Positions 30,453-39,052 of a stretch of 64,000 nucleotides of DNA are shown in pieces. The DNA comes from Streptomyces akebiae (GTDB lineage Bacteria; Actinomycetota; Actinomycetes; Streptomycetales; Streptomycetaceae): the NCBI RefSeq assembly GCF_019599145.1, contig NZ_CP080647.1, positions 3,348,001 through 3,412,000 of the forward strand, in the 5' to 3' direction. The position numbers and the translations under genes were made by a program. Numbering within the stretch: the first letter of the stretch is position 1; each line of letters opens with the position of its first letter. The notes below the pieces were generated by a model. It did not search any database. It had not been told where the DNA came from and saw only the letters and a program-made list of their open reading frames with translations.

Positions 30453-30473
30453 GTTGAGCTATGCGGACTCAAT
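30453..30473. promoter_or_regulatory. HAIR-type HspR operator upstream of lon
   Basis: The half sites TTGAG (30454-30458) and CTCAA (30468-30472) are separated by 9 nt, matching the HAIR consensus CTTGAGT-N7-ACTCAAG with a few changes in the outer bases. It ends 22 nt upstream of the lon ATG. HspR is the heat-shock repressor of dnaK, clpB and lon in Streptomyces. The match is seen here, while binding is inferred. Confidence 0.8.
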
Positions 30474-30535
30474 GCACGTGAGCCGAGGAATGTTCCCCGA
30501 GAGGGCGACCGTTCGCTGTGGGCGATCACCGGCCG

Positions 30536-31075
30536 TCAATCGGAGGGCGCGACCGGGGACCGCACACCGAGCCACTGCTCGGCACCCCAGGCCTGGAACC
30601 GCTCCACCTCGGTGAACCCCAACTTGGCCGCGAGGCGCATCGAGCCGACGTTGGCGGTCTGGGTGGCGAGCACCACCGGCTCACCGGGAAGGAGGCCGCC
30701 GACCCAGCCGAGTGCCGCCGCACACGCCTCGGCGGCATACCCGCATCCCCACACCCGAGGCAGGAACAGGTACCCGAGATCAACCTTCCCCTCGGCAGCC
30801 GGGCGACGATGCTCCGGCGCCCTCCGGAGCAGGATCCGGCCGATCATCGCCCCGTCGAGCTCGACGACGAAACTCCCCGGCCACCGCCCGGGCACCGCGG
30901 GCATCTCACGCTCCAACTCGTCACGCGGCCGGGGCCCGCCGAGATAGGTGTGCACCTCCGGCGAAGCGTGCAGCTCGATGAACACCGCACGGTCCCGGGC
31001 CTCGGACCCGCGGAGCACGAGCCTCTCGGTCCGGATCGGGACAGGCGGCCAGGCGACGGGTCCGAGGTCAGTCAT
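30536..31075 (-). CDS. GNAT acetyltransferase, RimJ/RimL type
   Basis: A 179-aa protein with T-E-R-L-V-L-R near the N-terminus, an I-G-R-I-L-L-R strand, V-D-L-G-Y-L-F-L-P-R-V-W-G-C-G-Y-A-A-E-A (the acetyl-CoA-binding loop of the RimJ/RimL group) and N-V-G-S-M-R-L-A-A-K-L-G-F. It would transfer acetyl from CoA to an amine, either a protein N-terminus or a small molecule. Divergent from the second GNAT gene. Confidence 0.88.
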   Translation of the reverse strand: MTDLGPVAWPPVPIRTERLVLRGSEARDRAVFIELHASPEVHTYLGGPRPRDELEREMPAVPGRWPGSFVVELDGAMIGRILLRRAPEHRRPAAEGKVDLGYLFLPRVWGCGYAAEACAAALGWVGGLLPGEPVVLATQTANVGSMRLAAKLGFTEVERFQAWGAEQWLGVRSPVAPSD

Positions 31076-31116
31076 GTCGGTCAGCCAATCAACCGGCCCC
31101 GGCGGCGATCAAGACG

Positions 31117-31854
31117 ATGCACGGCTTCTCGGATACACCACCACCCTCCTCACGTAATACCCTGCCTCCAATCTCACCCATTACAACAAACACGGTGGTC
31201 GCGGTGGACGGAACAGTGCGGGCATGGGTCGACGGATGGGTCGTCTCCCGAGGCGCGGCACCCCCGGTGGTCGAGCCCTGGGGCTTCACCATCGACATGG
31301 GCATGGCCCACCACGTCACCCGCCACGTCTTCTCGGCGACGAACGGCGAGGTGGACGAGGAGACGGTCCGCAAGGTCGCGGACTCCGTCACCGGCGCCGG
31401 CACCTGGCTCAAGGTCTTCGCGGACGCGGCCACGGTGGGCCCCTGGCTCGGCGAGGGCTGGTGGATCGACCCCGACCCCGGCTTCCTGATGACCGTACGA
31501 CTGAGGCCCCGCGAGACCCCGGCGCCCCTGCCCGACGGCTACCGGCTGCGCACATGGTCGCGCGGTGGCGTGACCCGGGTGATGGTCGCGGCGCCGGACG
31601 GTTCCCTGGCGGCCCGCGGCCAGATCGCCCCGACCGGCGCGACGGCGGTCGCCGACCGGATAGAGACGTCCCCGGCTCACCGCCGCCGCGGCCTCGGCAC
31701 CCTCGTCATGCGCACCCTCGCCCAAGCCGCCATCGCACAGGGCGCGGAAACAGGAGTACTGGCCGGCACACCGGACGGCCGGGCCCTGTACGCATCACTG
31801 GGCTGGACGGTGACGGCCCCGCTGACGAGCGTGAAGTTCACCGGCTCCCCCTGA
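31117..31854 (+). CDS. GNAT-family acetyltransferase with an N-terminal extra domain
   Basis: A 245-aa protein. The C-terminal GNAT core is R-I-E-T-S-P-A-H-R-R-R-G-L-G-T-L-V-M (Q/RxxGxG/A acetyl-CoA loop) and A-L-Y-A-S-L-G-W. The N-terminal half is probably a second, degenerate GNAT-like fold. The first 26 codons run through AT-rich sequence that looks like a promoter, so the GTG at 31195 may be the real start. It overlaps the convergent rhomboid-like gene by 60 nt. The substrate is unknown. Confidence 0.8.
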   Translation: MHGFSDTPPPSSRNTLPPISPITTNTVVAVDGTVRAWVDGWVVSRGAAPPVVEPWGFTIDMGMAHHVTRHVFSATNGEVDEETVRKVADSVTGAGTWLKVFADAATVGPWLGEGWWIDPDPGFLMTVRLRPRETPAPLPDGYRLRTWSRGGVTRVMVAAPDGSLAARGQIAPTGATAVADRIETSPAHRRRGLGTLVMRTLAQAAIAQGAETGVLAGTPDGRALYASLGWTVTAPLTSVKFTGSP

Positions 31855-32658
31855 CGGGCGGCGCCACTCCCGCACCACCGGCCACGTCGCCACCCCGATG
31901 GCCAGGGACAGCAGATGCCCCCAGTTGGTCATCGGGTCCGTGAACGCGATCAGGTCGTCCACCAGCATCCCGCCGAAGCCCAGCAGGAGCGGCCACCGCA
32001 GCCAGGGTGGCAGCAGGCCCGCCAGCGCACCGGCGCTCGCGGCCACGCCGAAGCTGATGCCGTAGTCGAGGCGGTGGAGGGAACTGCCGGGGAGGTGACC
32101 GGCCAGGACGGCGAAGCCCACCGGGACCTCCGTCGCCAGAGTGGCGAGGACATGGCCCAGCAGGAAGACACCGGCCGTGCGCCACCCGCCGATCCGGCGT
32201 TCCAGCGCGGTCAGTACCAGCAGGAAGGCGAGGGCGTACAGGGAACCGACCCCGCCCGCGACCCACAGCGCGCTCGTGAGCAGAACCGGCACCGGGGTGC
32301 GGACCAGATGCGCCACATCCGTACTGGAGCCCTGATGCAGAGCGTGCACCAGGGCCGGGTCGGCGTACTCGGCGACGAGCGAGGTCATCACGAGGACGGT
32401 GGCGTAGAAGAAGGCGAAGGGCGTGCCGACGGGGGTGGGGAGCAGTCGCCAGGGGCGCGGGAACGGGAGGCGCCGGTGCGGGGAGGATGTACGCCCGGCG
32501 CGCGCCTCGGTCTCCTCCGCGCACGCCCCGGCATCCGCGGCCTCCGCCGCCGCCCGCCCGGGTGTCGTACCCGGCTGCCGCGGGATGCCGTCGAGGACGG
32601 GCCCCGCGGTCTCCACAGTCTCGGCGGCATCCAAAGTGAGGGTCTCCTTCCGTTTCAC
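31795..32658 (-). CDS. Rhomboid-like multi-pass membrane protein
   Basis: About 287 aa. A roughly 75-residue cytoplasmic, Ala/Glu/Arg-rich N-terminus is followed by six hydrophobic segments with the rhomboid-like layout, including L-E-R-R-I-G-G-W-R-T, G-H-V-L-A-T-L-A-T-E and D-Y-G-I-S-F-G-V-A-A-S-A-G-A. The catalytic G-x-S-G motif of active rhomboids is absent (S-F-G-V-A-A-S in its place), so protease activity is doubtful. The start is uncertain: the GTG at 32658 has GAGG 5 nt upstream, and a TTG 8 codons later follows AAGGAG. No partner gene is evident. Confidence 0.7.
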   Translation of the reverse strand: MKRKETLTLDAAETVETAGPVLDGIPRQPGTTPGRAAAEAADAGACAEETEARAGRTSSPHRRLPFPRPWRLLPTPVGTPFAFFYATVLVMTSLVAEYADPALVHALHQGSSTDVAHLVRTPVPVLLTSALWVAGGVGSLYALAFLLVLTALERRIGGWRTAGVFLLGHVLATLATEVPVGFAVLAGHLPGSSLHRLDYGISFGVAASAGALAGLLPPWLRWPLLLGFGGMLVDDLIAFTDPMTNWGHLLSLAIGVATWPVVREWRRPSGGAGELHARQRGRHRPAQ

Positions 32659-32798
32659 CTCACCCTCGACGCCCCGGCACGCCCCTGTCTGTGACCCCGG
32701 CCACCCGAAGGGCGATGCACAGCAGGCCGACAGCACTCGGGCTTCCACGAGCCCCCGCTCCCACTCCACCGGTACCGCCCCTCCGCACCAGCCCTCCG

Positions 32799-33500
32799 CT
32801 ACGAGCCCTCGGCGCCGATCTCCCTCCTCACCCGCTCCACATACGCCCGGAACCGGCCCGCCATGTCGAACCCCTTCGGATCCAGCACCCACTGGATCTG
32901 CAGCCCGTCCATCACCGCGGCGAGCTCCTGCGCGACGGCCACGACATCCGTGTCGGCCCGCAGTTCACCGCTGTCCACGCCACGCCGCAGCACTCCGGAC
33001 AGGGTGCCCACGACGTCGGCGTACCGCTCGACGAAGTACGCGTGGGCGGGATGCCCGGGGTCGCCGGCCTCGGCGGCGAGGACGTTGAACATCCGGGTGC
33101 GGCCCAGCCGCGCGCTGTTGTACTCGGCGAGTCGCACGAGAGCCGTGAACATCTGGGCCGCCGACTCGAACTCCCGCGAGAAGAACCGCTCCCGGTCGCT
33201 CGCGTCCATGCGTTGGAGGACCTGGACGAGAAGGTCCTCCTTGCTGGGGAAGTGATGCAGCAGCCCGCCTTGGGTGATGCCGACGTCGGCGGCGATCCGG
33301 GCCAGCGAGGAGGCGTGGAAGCCCCGCTGGGCGAAGTGCTCGACGGCGGCGTCGAGAATGCACAGCCGCCGCTCGTCCCCGACGGCGTACGTGCCCCGCA
33401 CGCCGGAGCCCTCCGGCTGACGCGCCGCGGAGCTGTCGGACCCCTCCGGCTTGCGCGCCGCGGAGCTGTCGGACCCCTCCGACCTCCGGTTCCGCACCAT
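32799..33500 (-). CDS. TetR-family regulator, divergent from the GH3 gene
   Basis: A 233-aa protein. After an unusual N-terminus containing two copies of an 11-residue E-G-S-D-S-S-A-A-R repeat comes the HTH: R-R-L-C-I-L-D-A-A-V-E-H-F-A-Q-R-G-F-H-A-S-S-L-A-R-I-A-A-D-V-G-I-T-Q-G-G-L-L-H-H-F. A ligand domain follows. The start is the ATG at 33500. It is transcribed away from the GH3 glycosidase, and a 24-bp near-perfect palindrome lies in the shared gap, so it probably represses that gene and itself in response to a sugar. Confidence 0.88.
   Translation of the reverse strand: MVRNRRSEGSDSSAARKPEGSDSSAARQPEGSGVRGTYAVGDERRLCILDAAVEHFAQRGFHASSLARIAADVGITQGGLLHHFPSKEDLLVQVLQRMDASDRERFFSREFESAAQMFTALVRLAEYNSARLGRTRMFNVLAAEAGDPGHPAHAYFVERYADVVGTLSGVLRRGVDSGELRADTDVVAVAQELAAVMDGLQIQWVLDPKGFDMAGRFRAYVERVRREIGAEGS
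33421..33480. repeat. 33-bp period repeat inside the TetR gene
   Basis: Two copies with a 33-nt period (starts at 33421 and 33454, identical over about 30 nt), with a partial third just before 33421. It encodes the repeated 11-residue segment at the N-terminus of the TetR protein. It is in frame and so length-tolerant. Confidence 0.85.
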
Positions 33501-33628
33501 GGCCGCCACCCTAGCCCCGCCGCGCCAGCCCCGCCGCGCGACCTCGCAGGCCTTCGCTGACCGACGGTTACACGAGTCAATCACCCTTTCTTTCAAGCCA
33601 TGTGCCGCGTGAGAGTGGCCACTTGTCC

Positions 33629-33652
33629 AAAACCTAGTACCCACTCGGTTTT
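33629..33652. promoter_or_regulatory. Predicted TetR operator
   Basis: The 10-bp arms aaaacctagt and actcggtttt pair at 9 of 10 positions across a 4-nt spacer (accc). The size and symmetry suit a TetR dimer. It lies between the divergent TetR and GH3 genes, about 130 and 160 nt from their starts. Confidence 0.7.
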
Positions 33653-33741
33653 GCTGCTTCCCTGAACGGGCCTGAGCGGCGACGCCGCCGCCCTCGTCCC
33701 CCAGGAGAGCCCCTGGCCCGGCCACCGCTTCGTACCACCGT

Positions 33742-33795
33742 CCCGAACCCGGCAACCGTCCTGTACCCGGCCACCGTCCCGAACCCGGCCTCCGT
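33742..33795. repeat. Three 18-nt tandem repeats upstream of the GH3 gene
   Basis: The units at 33742, 33760 and 33778 share ccngnacccggc-ncc-gt with two to three differences each. They end 20 nt before the GH3 start. They could be repeated regulator sites or slippage products. Confidence 0.7.
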
Positions 33796-33814
33796 CTCGT
33801 CCAAGGAACCCCGG

Positions 33815-35569
33815 ATGTCCACAGCCCCGTACCGCGACCCGAGCCGCCCCGTCGACGAACGGGTGGAGGACCTCGTGGCCCGGATGACCCTCGCGGAGAA
33901 GGCGGGTCAGCTCTTCCACACGATGCTGACGATGAACGGCGACGGGACGCTCGCCGAGGCGACCGACGGGCCGTTCCCCCGGCAGGGCACCACGGAACTG
34001 GTCGCGGGCGGCCATCTGACCCACTTCAACCTCGTGGGCCGGTACGGGACGCGGGAGACGGCGGAATGGGTCAACCGGCTCCAGGCACTCGCGGCCGACA
34101 CCCGACTGGGCATCCCGGTCACCCTCTCCACCGACCCGCGCCACTCGTTCACCGACAACCCGGGCGCCGGCTTCGGCTCCGGTGCCTTCTCGGCCTGGCC
34201 CGAGCCCCTGGGCCTGGCCGCGATCGGCGAGCCGGAGCTGGTGGAGCGGTTCGGCGACACCGTCCGCCGCGAGTACCTCGCCGTCGGCCTGCGGGTCGCC
34301 CTGCACCCGCAGATCGACCTCGCCACCGAGCCCCGCCGGGCTCGCCAGTCCGGCACCTTCGGCTCGTCCGCCGAGGTCACGAGCGCGCTGGTCAGGGCGT
34401 ACATACGCGGTCTCCAGGGACCCCGGCTCGGTCCGCGCTCGGTCGCCGCCATGGTCAAGCACTTCCCCGGCGGCGGCCCGCAACGGGACGGCGAGGACCC
34501 GCAGTTCCCGCACGGCAAGGAGCAGATCTATCCGGGCGGCATGCGTGACCACCACCTCGCGCCGTTCCGGGCGGCCGTCGAGGCCGGGTGCTCGCAGGTG
34601 ATGCCGTACTACGGACTGCCGATCGGCGTGGACGGCTGGGAGGAGGTCGGCTTCGGCTTCAACCGGGACGTGCTGACCGGCCTGCTGCGCGAACGCCTCG
34701 GCTTCGACGGCATCGTCTGCACCGACTGGGGCCTGCTCACCGACGCCCGCATCGGCGGCGAGACGCACCAGGCCCACGCCTGGGGCGTCGAACACCTCAC
34801 CGTCGCCGAACGCGCCGCGAAGGCCCTGGACGCGGGCGCCGACCAGTTCGGCGGCGAACAGTGCCCCGAGGTGATCGTCGAACTGGTCCGCTCCGGCCGG
34901 ATCACCGAGGAGCGCGTCGACGCCTCCGTCCGCCGCCTCCTGCGCGAGAAGTTCGTCCTCGGGCTCTTCGAGAAGCGGTACGTCGATCCGGACCGCGCCG
35001 AGGAGACCGTCGGCGCGAGCGAGTTCACCGCCCTCGGCGAGGCCGCCCAGCGCCGCTCGCTCACCGTCCTGACCAACCACTCCCTCCTCCCGCTCACCGA
35101 CCGCCCGAACCTGTACGTCGAAGGAGTGGGCGCGCAGACGGCGTCCCTGTACGGCAATGTCGTGGCCGACCCGGCCCACGCGGACGTGGCCGTGCTGCGG
35201 CTGCGCACGCCGCACGAGGAGCGGCCGGGGTTCTCCGAGTCCTTCTTCCACTCCGGGTCGTTGGCGTTCGACGAGGAGCGGCTGAAGGACATCCTGGCGC
35301 TGTTGGCGGCCGTGCCCACCCTGGTCTGCGTCAACCTGGAGCGGCCCGCCGTGCTCCCGGAGATCGCCGCGAACGCCGCCGCGTTGATCGCCGACTACGG
35401 GGCCTCGGACACGGCCCTGCTCGACGTGGCCTTCGGCCGGGCCCGGGCCGAGGGCCGGCTGCCCTTCGAACTGCCGCGTTCCATGGCGGCCGTCGAGGCG
35501 TCCCGTCCGGGCGTCCCCAACGACACCGCGGACCCGGTCTTCCCGTACGGCCACGGCCTGGCGCTCTGA
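33815..35569 (+). CDS. Glycoside hydrolase family 3 beta-glycosidase
   Basis: A 584-aa intracellular GH3 enzyme (no signal peptide). The N-terminal barrel has K-H-F-P-G-G-G at about 215-221 and the nucleophile Asp304 in C-T-D-W-G, where S-D-W is usual. The C-terminal alpha/beta sandwich has degenerate ends and finishes F-P-Y-G-H-G-L-A-L, typical of GH3. GH3 enzymes hydrolyse beta-glucosides, xylosides or N-acetylglucosaminides. The specificity motif for NagZ is not seen, so beta-glucosidase or xylosidase is more likely. AAGGA precedes the ATG. Divergent from its probable TetR repressor. Confidence 0.9.
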   Translation: MSTAPYRDPSRPVDERVEDLVARMTLAEKAGQLFHTMLTMNGDGTLAEATDGPFPRQGTTELVAGGHLTHFNLVGRYGTRETAEWVNRLQALAADTRLGIPVTLSTDPRHSFTDNPGAGFGSGAFSAWPEPLGLAAIGEPELVERFGDTVRREYLAVGLRVALHPQIDLATEPRRARQSGTFGSSAEVTSALVRAYIRGLQGPRLGPRSVAAMVKHFPGGGPQRDGEDPQFPHGKEQIYPGGMRDHHLAPFRAAVEAGCSQVMPYYGLPIGVDGWEEVGFGFNRDVLTGLLRERLGFDGIVCTDWGLLTDARIGGETHQAHAWGVEHLTVAERAAKALDAGADQFGGEQCPEVIVELVRSGRITEERVDASVRRLLREKFVLGLFEKRYVDPDRAEETVGASEFTALGEAAQRRSLTVLTNHSLLPLTDRPNLYVEGVGAQTASLYGNVVADPAHADVAVLRLRTPHEERPGFSESFFHSGSLAFDEERLKDILALLAAVPTLVCVNLERPAVLPEIAANAAALIADYGASDTALLDVAFGRARAEGRLPFELPRSMAAVEASRPGVPNDTADPVFPYGHGLAL

Positions 35570-35663
35570 AGTCGCGCTCCGATCGAGCCACTTCGCCTCC
35601 GGGACGTCGCAGGGCCGTCGTAATTCGGCTGCCCCCGTGCCCGGGGCACGCAAGGATGGGCGC

Positions 35664-36344
35664 ATGCCCATCACCGACACCGACGAACCCGTGGTCATCG
35701 ACCGGCACGAGGGCCCCTACGGCGAGGTCGTGCTGCGACGGCACGGAGAGCTGTTGCAGATCATCGCCAACGGGTGCTTCCTCATGGACACCTCGGACGG
35801 CCGTTCGGAGCGGCTGCTGGTCGACGTCGCTCTCTCCGCGCTGACGGATCGTTCTCGGCCAAGTGTGCTCATCGGCGGTCTGGGCGTCGGCTTCTCGCTC
35901 GCCCAGGCCGCCGCGGATCCGCGCTGGGGGCCGATCACAGTTGTCGAACGCGAACCCTCCGTCATCGCGTGGCACCGCACCGGACCGCTGGCCGAGGTGT
36001 CCGCCGGAGCGCTCGCGGACCCCCGTACGGAGATCGTGGAAGCCGATCTCGTCACGTACGTCAATGAGACATCCGCCACGTTCGACGCGCTCTGCCTGGA
36101 CATCGACAACGGGCCGGACTGGACCGTCTCCGAGAGCAACGACAGCCTCTACTCGCCGACCGGACTGGCAAGCTGCGCAAGGGTGTTGAGGCCAGGTGGG
36201 GTGCTTGCCGTGTGGTCGGCGCGGCCATCTGCGGAATTCGAGGAAACCTTGGGGAATGCCGGGTTCCAACAGGTGCGTACCGAAGAGATCCCGGTTGCCC
36301 GAGGAGTTCCGGACGTGGTGCACCTCGCGGTCCGACCTGGATAG
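35664..36344 (+). CDS. Spermidine-synthase-like methyltransferase-fold protein
   Basis: A 226-aa Rossmann-fold protein. G-G-L-G-V-G-F-S-L is the nucleotide-binding glycine loop, V-V-E-R-E-P-S the acidic strand end and L-C-L-D-I-D-N-G-P the motif IV equivalent, in the pattern of spermidine synthases and related enzymes. The true polyamine-synthase D-G-x-x-x-x-T/S-E gatekeeper is missing, so the substrate is uncertain. The ATG at 35664 (M-P-I-T-D-T) follows AAGGATGG. No operon partner. Confidence 0.75.
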   Translation: MPITDTDEPVVIDRHEGPYGEVVLRRHGELLQIIANGCFLMDTSDGRSERLLVDVALSALTDRSRPSVLIGGLGVGFSLAQAAADPRWGPITVVEREPSVIAWHRTGPLAEVSAGALADPRTEIVEADLVTYVNETSATFDALCLDIDNGPDWTVSESNDSLYSPTGLASCARVLRPGGVLAVWSARPSAEFEETLGNAGFQQVRTEEIPVARGVPDVVHLAVRPG

Positions 36345-36475
36345 CCCTGGTGCGGTGACTGCCCGTACCCTGCTTGCCTGACGCCGATCATTCAAGCGTC
36401 AATCGCAGTCATGCGCAGCCATGCGTAGTCAAGGGATCACCCCACGGATTCCGGAAAGCAACACAGGGGCGGGCG

Positions 36476-37213
36476 ATGGAGCAGACACACACCACCCACA
36501 ACAACACCACGGCGACGCCGGGCGCACAGCGCCGGGTCCTCGTGGTCGAGGACGACCCGACGATCGTCGACGCCATCGCGGCCCGCCTGCGCGCCGAGGG
36601 TTTCGTCGTCCAGACCGCGTCCGACGGACCGGCCGCGGTGGACACCGCGGAGGCCTGGCAGCCCGACCTGTTGATCCTCGACATCATGCTGCCCGGCTTC
36701 GACGGCCTGGAGGTGTGCAGGCGTGTCCAGGCCCAGCGGCCCGTCCCCGTGCTGATGCTCACCGCCCGGGACGACGAGACGGACATGCTGGTCGGGCTCG
36801 GCGTCGGCGCCGACGACTACATGACCAAGCCGTTCTCCATGCGGGAACTGGCCGCGCGCGTGCACGTCCTGCTGCGCCGGGTGGAGCGGGCCGCGCTGGC
36901 CGCCACCACGCCGCGCTCGGGCATCCTGCGCCTCGGCGAACTGGAGATCGACCACGCGCAGCGCCGCGTCCGCGTGCGCAGCGAGGACGTGCACCTCACG
37001 CCCACCGAGTTCGACCTGCTCGTATGTCTCGCGAACACCCCACGTGCCGTACTCTCGCGCGAGCAGCTGCTCGCCGAGGTGTGGGACTGGGCGGACGCGT
37101 CCGGGACGCGGACCGTGGACAGCCACATCAAGGCGCTGCGGCGGAAGATCGGCGCGGAGCGGATCCGCACGGTGCACGGTGTGGGGTACGCCCTGGAGAC
37201 CCCGACTCCCTGA
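36476..37213 (+). CDS. OmpR/PhoB-type response regulator
   Basis: A 245-aa regulator. The receiver domain has the phospho-acceptor Asp69, acidic D-D pair at 26-27 and Lys118. A winged-helix DNA-binding domain follows (L-T-P-T-E-F-D-L-L-x-x-L, then R-T-V-D-S-H-I-K-A-L-R-R-K-I). The Met start at 36476 is placed where the conserved receiver begins soon after, and an open N-terminal extension has no ribosome site. The cognate kinase follows 62 nt downstream. The gap holds a GC hairpin (about 37216-37243). In S. coelicolor a similar pair sits next to kgd. Confidence 0.92.
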   Translation: MEQTHTTHNNTTATPGAQRRVLVVEDDPTIVDAIAARLRAEGFVVQTASDGPAAVDTAEAWQPDLLILDIMLPGFDGLEVCRRVQAQRPVPVLMLTARDDETDMLVGLGVGADDYMTKPFSMRELAARVHVLLRRVERAALAATTPRSGILRLGELEIDHAQRRVRVRSEDVHLTPTEFDLLVCLANTPRAVLSREQLLAEVWDWADASGTRTVDSHIKALRRKIGAERIRTVHGVGYALETPTP

Positions 37214-37275
37214 CCCCGTGCCCGCACCGCGTGCGCGGGGCATACGCAGGCACGTAGGCGCAAGGGGCTGGTGGC

Positions 37276-38433
37276 GTGATGAGCGGAGTCGGTGACCCGA
37301 GGTCCCGGAACCGGGGTCCCGGTGGCGCGCAGTCGCGGAAGGGCGCGAGCCCGCTCGGCGGCGTGCGCCCCTTCTCGATCAAGACGAAGCTGGGCGCGCT
37401 CGTCGTCATCTCGGTGCTGATCACCACCGGTCTGTCGATGATCGCGGTGCACACCAAGACGGAGCTGCGCTTCATCACGGTGTTCTCGATGATCGCCACA
37501 CTCCTGATAACGCAGTTCGTGGCGCATTCGCTCACCGCGCCGCTGGACGAGATGAACGCGGTCGCCCGGTCCATCTCGCGCGGCGACTACACCCGCCGGG
37601 TCAGTGAGAACCGCCGGGACGAGCTGGGCGACCTCGCCCACACGATCAATCTCATGGCGGACGAGCTGGAGGCCCAGGACCGTCAGCGCAAGGAGCTCGT
37701 GGCGAACGTCTCCCACGAGCTCCGCACGCCCATCGCCGGCCTGCGCGCGGTCCTGGAGAACATCGTCGACGGCGTCACCCAGGCCGACCCCGAGACGATG
37801 CGCACGGCCCTGAAGCAGACGGAGCGCCTGGGGCGGCTGGTGGAGACCCTGCTGGACCTGTCCCGCCTGGACAACGGCGTCGTCCCGCTGCGCCGCCGCC
37901 GCTTCGAGGTCTGGCCGTACCTCTCGGGCGTCCTCAAGGAGGCCCAGATGGTCTCCTCGGCCCGCGGCGGCGTCGCCTCGGACTCGGGCAAGCACACGCG
38001 TACGGACGTGCACCTGCACCTGGACGTACACCCGCCGGAGCTCACCGCGAACGCCGACCCGGAGCGCATCCACCAGGTCGTGGCCAATCTCATCGACAAC
38101 GCGGTCAAGCACAGCCCGGCGCACGGCCGCGTGACGGTGAAGGCCCGGCGCGGCCCCACCACCGAGTCGCTGGAGCTGGAGGTCCTGGACGAGGGCCCCG
38201 GCATCCCCGAATCCGAGTGGCACCGCGTCTTCGAACGCTTCAACCGGGGCGCCGTCAGCTCCCCCCACGGCCCCGGCAGCGACGGCGGCACCGGCCTCGG
38301 CCTCGCCATCGCCCGCTGGGCGGTCGACCTCCACGGCGGCCGCATCGGAGTGGCCGAGTCCCCGAAGGGCTGCCGCATCCAGGTGGTCCTCCCGGGGGTA
38401 CCCGCGAAACCCCAGGGAAGCGCGGGCGTCTAG
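37276..38433 (+). CDS. Sensor histidine kinase of the kgd-linked two-component system
   Basis: A 385-aa membrane kinase. Two closely spaced membrane segments (about 39-58 and 66-86) leave almost no extracytoplasmic loop, so it may sense the membrane or an internal signal. HAMP, then the H-box with His147 (N-V-S-H-E-L-R-T-P), the N-box N-L-I-D-N-A-V-K-H-S and the G-boxes D-E-G-P-G-I and G-L-G-L-A-I. The GTG at 37276 or the ATG at 37279 is the start. It follows the response regulator on the same strand. Confidence 0.92.
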   Translation: MMSGVGDPRSRNRGPGGAQSRKGASPLGGVRPFSIKTKLGALVVISVLITTGLSMIAVHTKTELRFITVFSMIATLLITQFVAHSLTAPLDEMNAVARSISRGDYTRRVSENRRDELGDLAHTINLMADELEAQDRQRKELVANVSHELRTPIAGLRAVLENIVDGVTQADPETMRTALKQTERLGRLVETLLDLSRLDNGVVPLRRRRFEVWPYLSGVLKEAQMVSSARGGVASDSGKHTRTDVHLHLDVHPPELTANADPERIHQVVANLIDNAVKHSPAHGRVTVKARRGPTTESLELEVLDEGPGIPESEWHRVFERFNRGAVSSPHGPGSDGGTGLGLAIARWAVDLHGGRIGVAESPKGCRIQVVLPGVPAKPQGSAGV

Positions 38434-39052
38434 AACGAGGGGCCGCGGCCGCCAAGGCCGCCGGCGTTCCTGGCCCGGGAAGCCGCAGGCTTCCAGGGGC
38501 GCGGGGAACTGCGCGAGCAACCCCCACATACCCGCACCCGACCACATACCCCCCAGACCCCCACACACCCCGGCGGGGGTCTGGGGGCGGAGCCCCCAGG
38601 AACAGGGTGGGACGGGTAGGGGCGGCGGGGCGGCGGGGGCGGAAAAATCCCGCGATACCCACATCCGAACTGGCTGAATCCCCCCGTCATTGCCAGATTT
38701 CGCTCATCCTCCCGGGGCTTACTTCTCTCCCAAGTTGACGTAAAGTTCGAACCGGAGCCACAAGATCCATGGCAGATCCGCCCAGCCGGACACGTGTGAT
38801 CAGGTGCGTTCGAGCAGAGGGCCGCGTGCACATCGCCGCAGGCCCCGCCCGACGCATGCCCGGCACCTGCCCCCCACACCCGTTCCAGACCGGAACCACG
38901 CTTGTTTCCCGCCATTTCCGCCACCGAAACACGCATTCCGATGTGACTTACGCGACGAAGAGCGGGCTCGACCTGACCTTCCCGGCCACAGGGGCGTAGC
39001 CTTTATTCCCGCTGTCCATCACCTTGTGAAGCGGAAGAGGGCGGTTGCCGCC
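38434..39052. other. 619-nt gap between the kinase and kgd, with repeats
   Basis: It holds a dispersed-repeat copy (38493-38527) with a small hairpin before it, then a GC-rich hairpin (about 38572-38600, gggtctgggggcggagcccccag) followed by a run of G-rich blocks. The last 300 nt before kgd are its leader, and contain an open frame continuing upstream of kgd with no conserved start. No separate gene is convincing. Confidence 0.7.
38493..38527. repeat. Copy of the dispersed intergenic repeat
   Basis: The core ccaggggcgcggggaactgc followed by gcgagcaaccccca matches the right arm at 17859-17890 almost perfectly. It is in the gap after the kinase gene, preceded by the hairpin gaagcc-gca-ggcttc. 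Confidence 0.85.

Larger units (their letters stand above)
33501..33814. other. Divergent promoter region between TetR and GH3 genes
   Basis: A 314-nt gap without a credible gene. It holds the TetR-type palindrome (33629-33652) and a triple 18-nt repeat (33742-33795). The part nearest the TetR gene is relatively AT-rich (33570-33660), as expected for promoters, but no -10/-35 pair stands out. Confidence 0.7.

Noticed and set aside
31795..32892. Longest rhomboid-like frame to 32892
   Set aside because: The first 78 codons lack any ribosome site or conservation-like pattern, and better starts exist at 32658 or just inside.
38804..39052. Upstream extension of kgd by 83 codons
   Set aside because: The extension has no character of the conserved Kgd N-terminus, which begins at the GTG at 39053.
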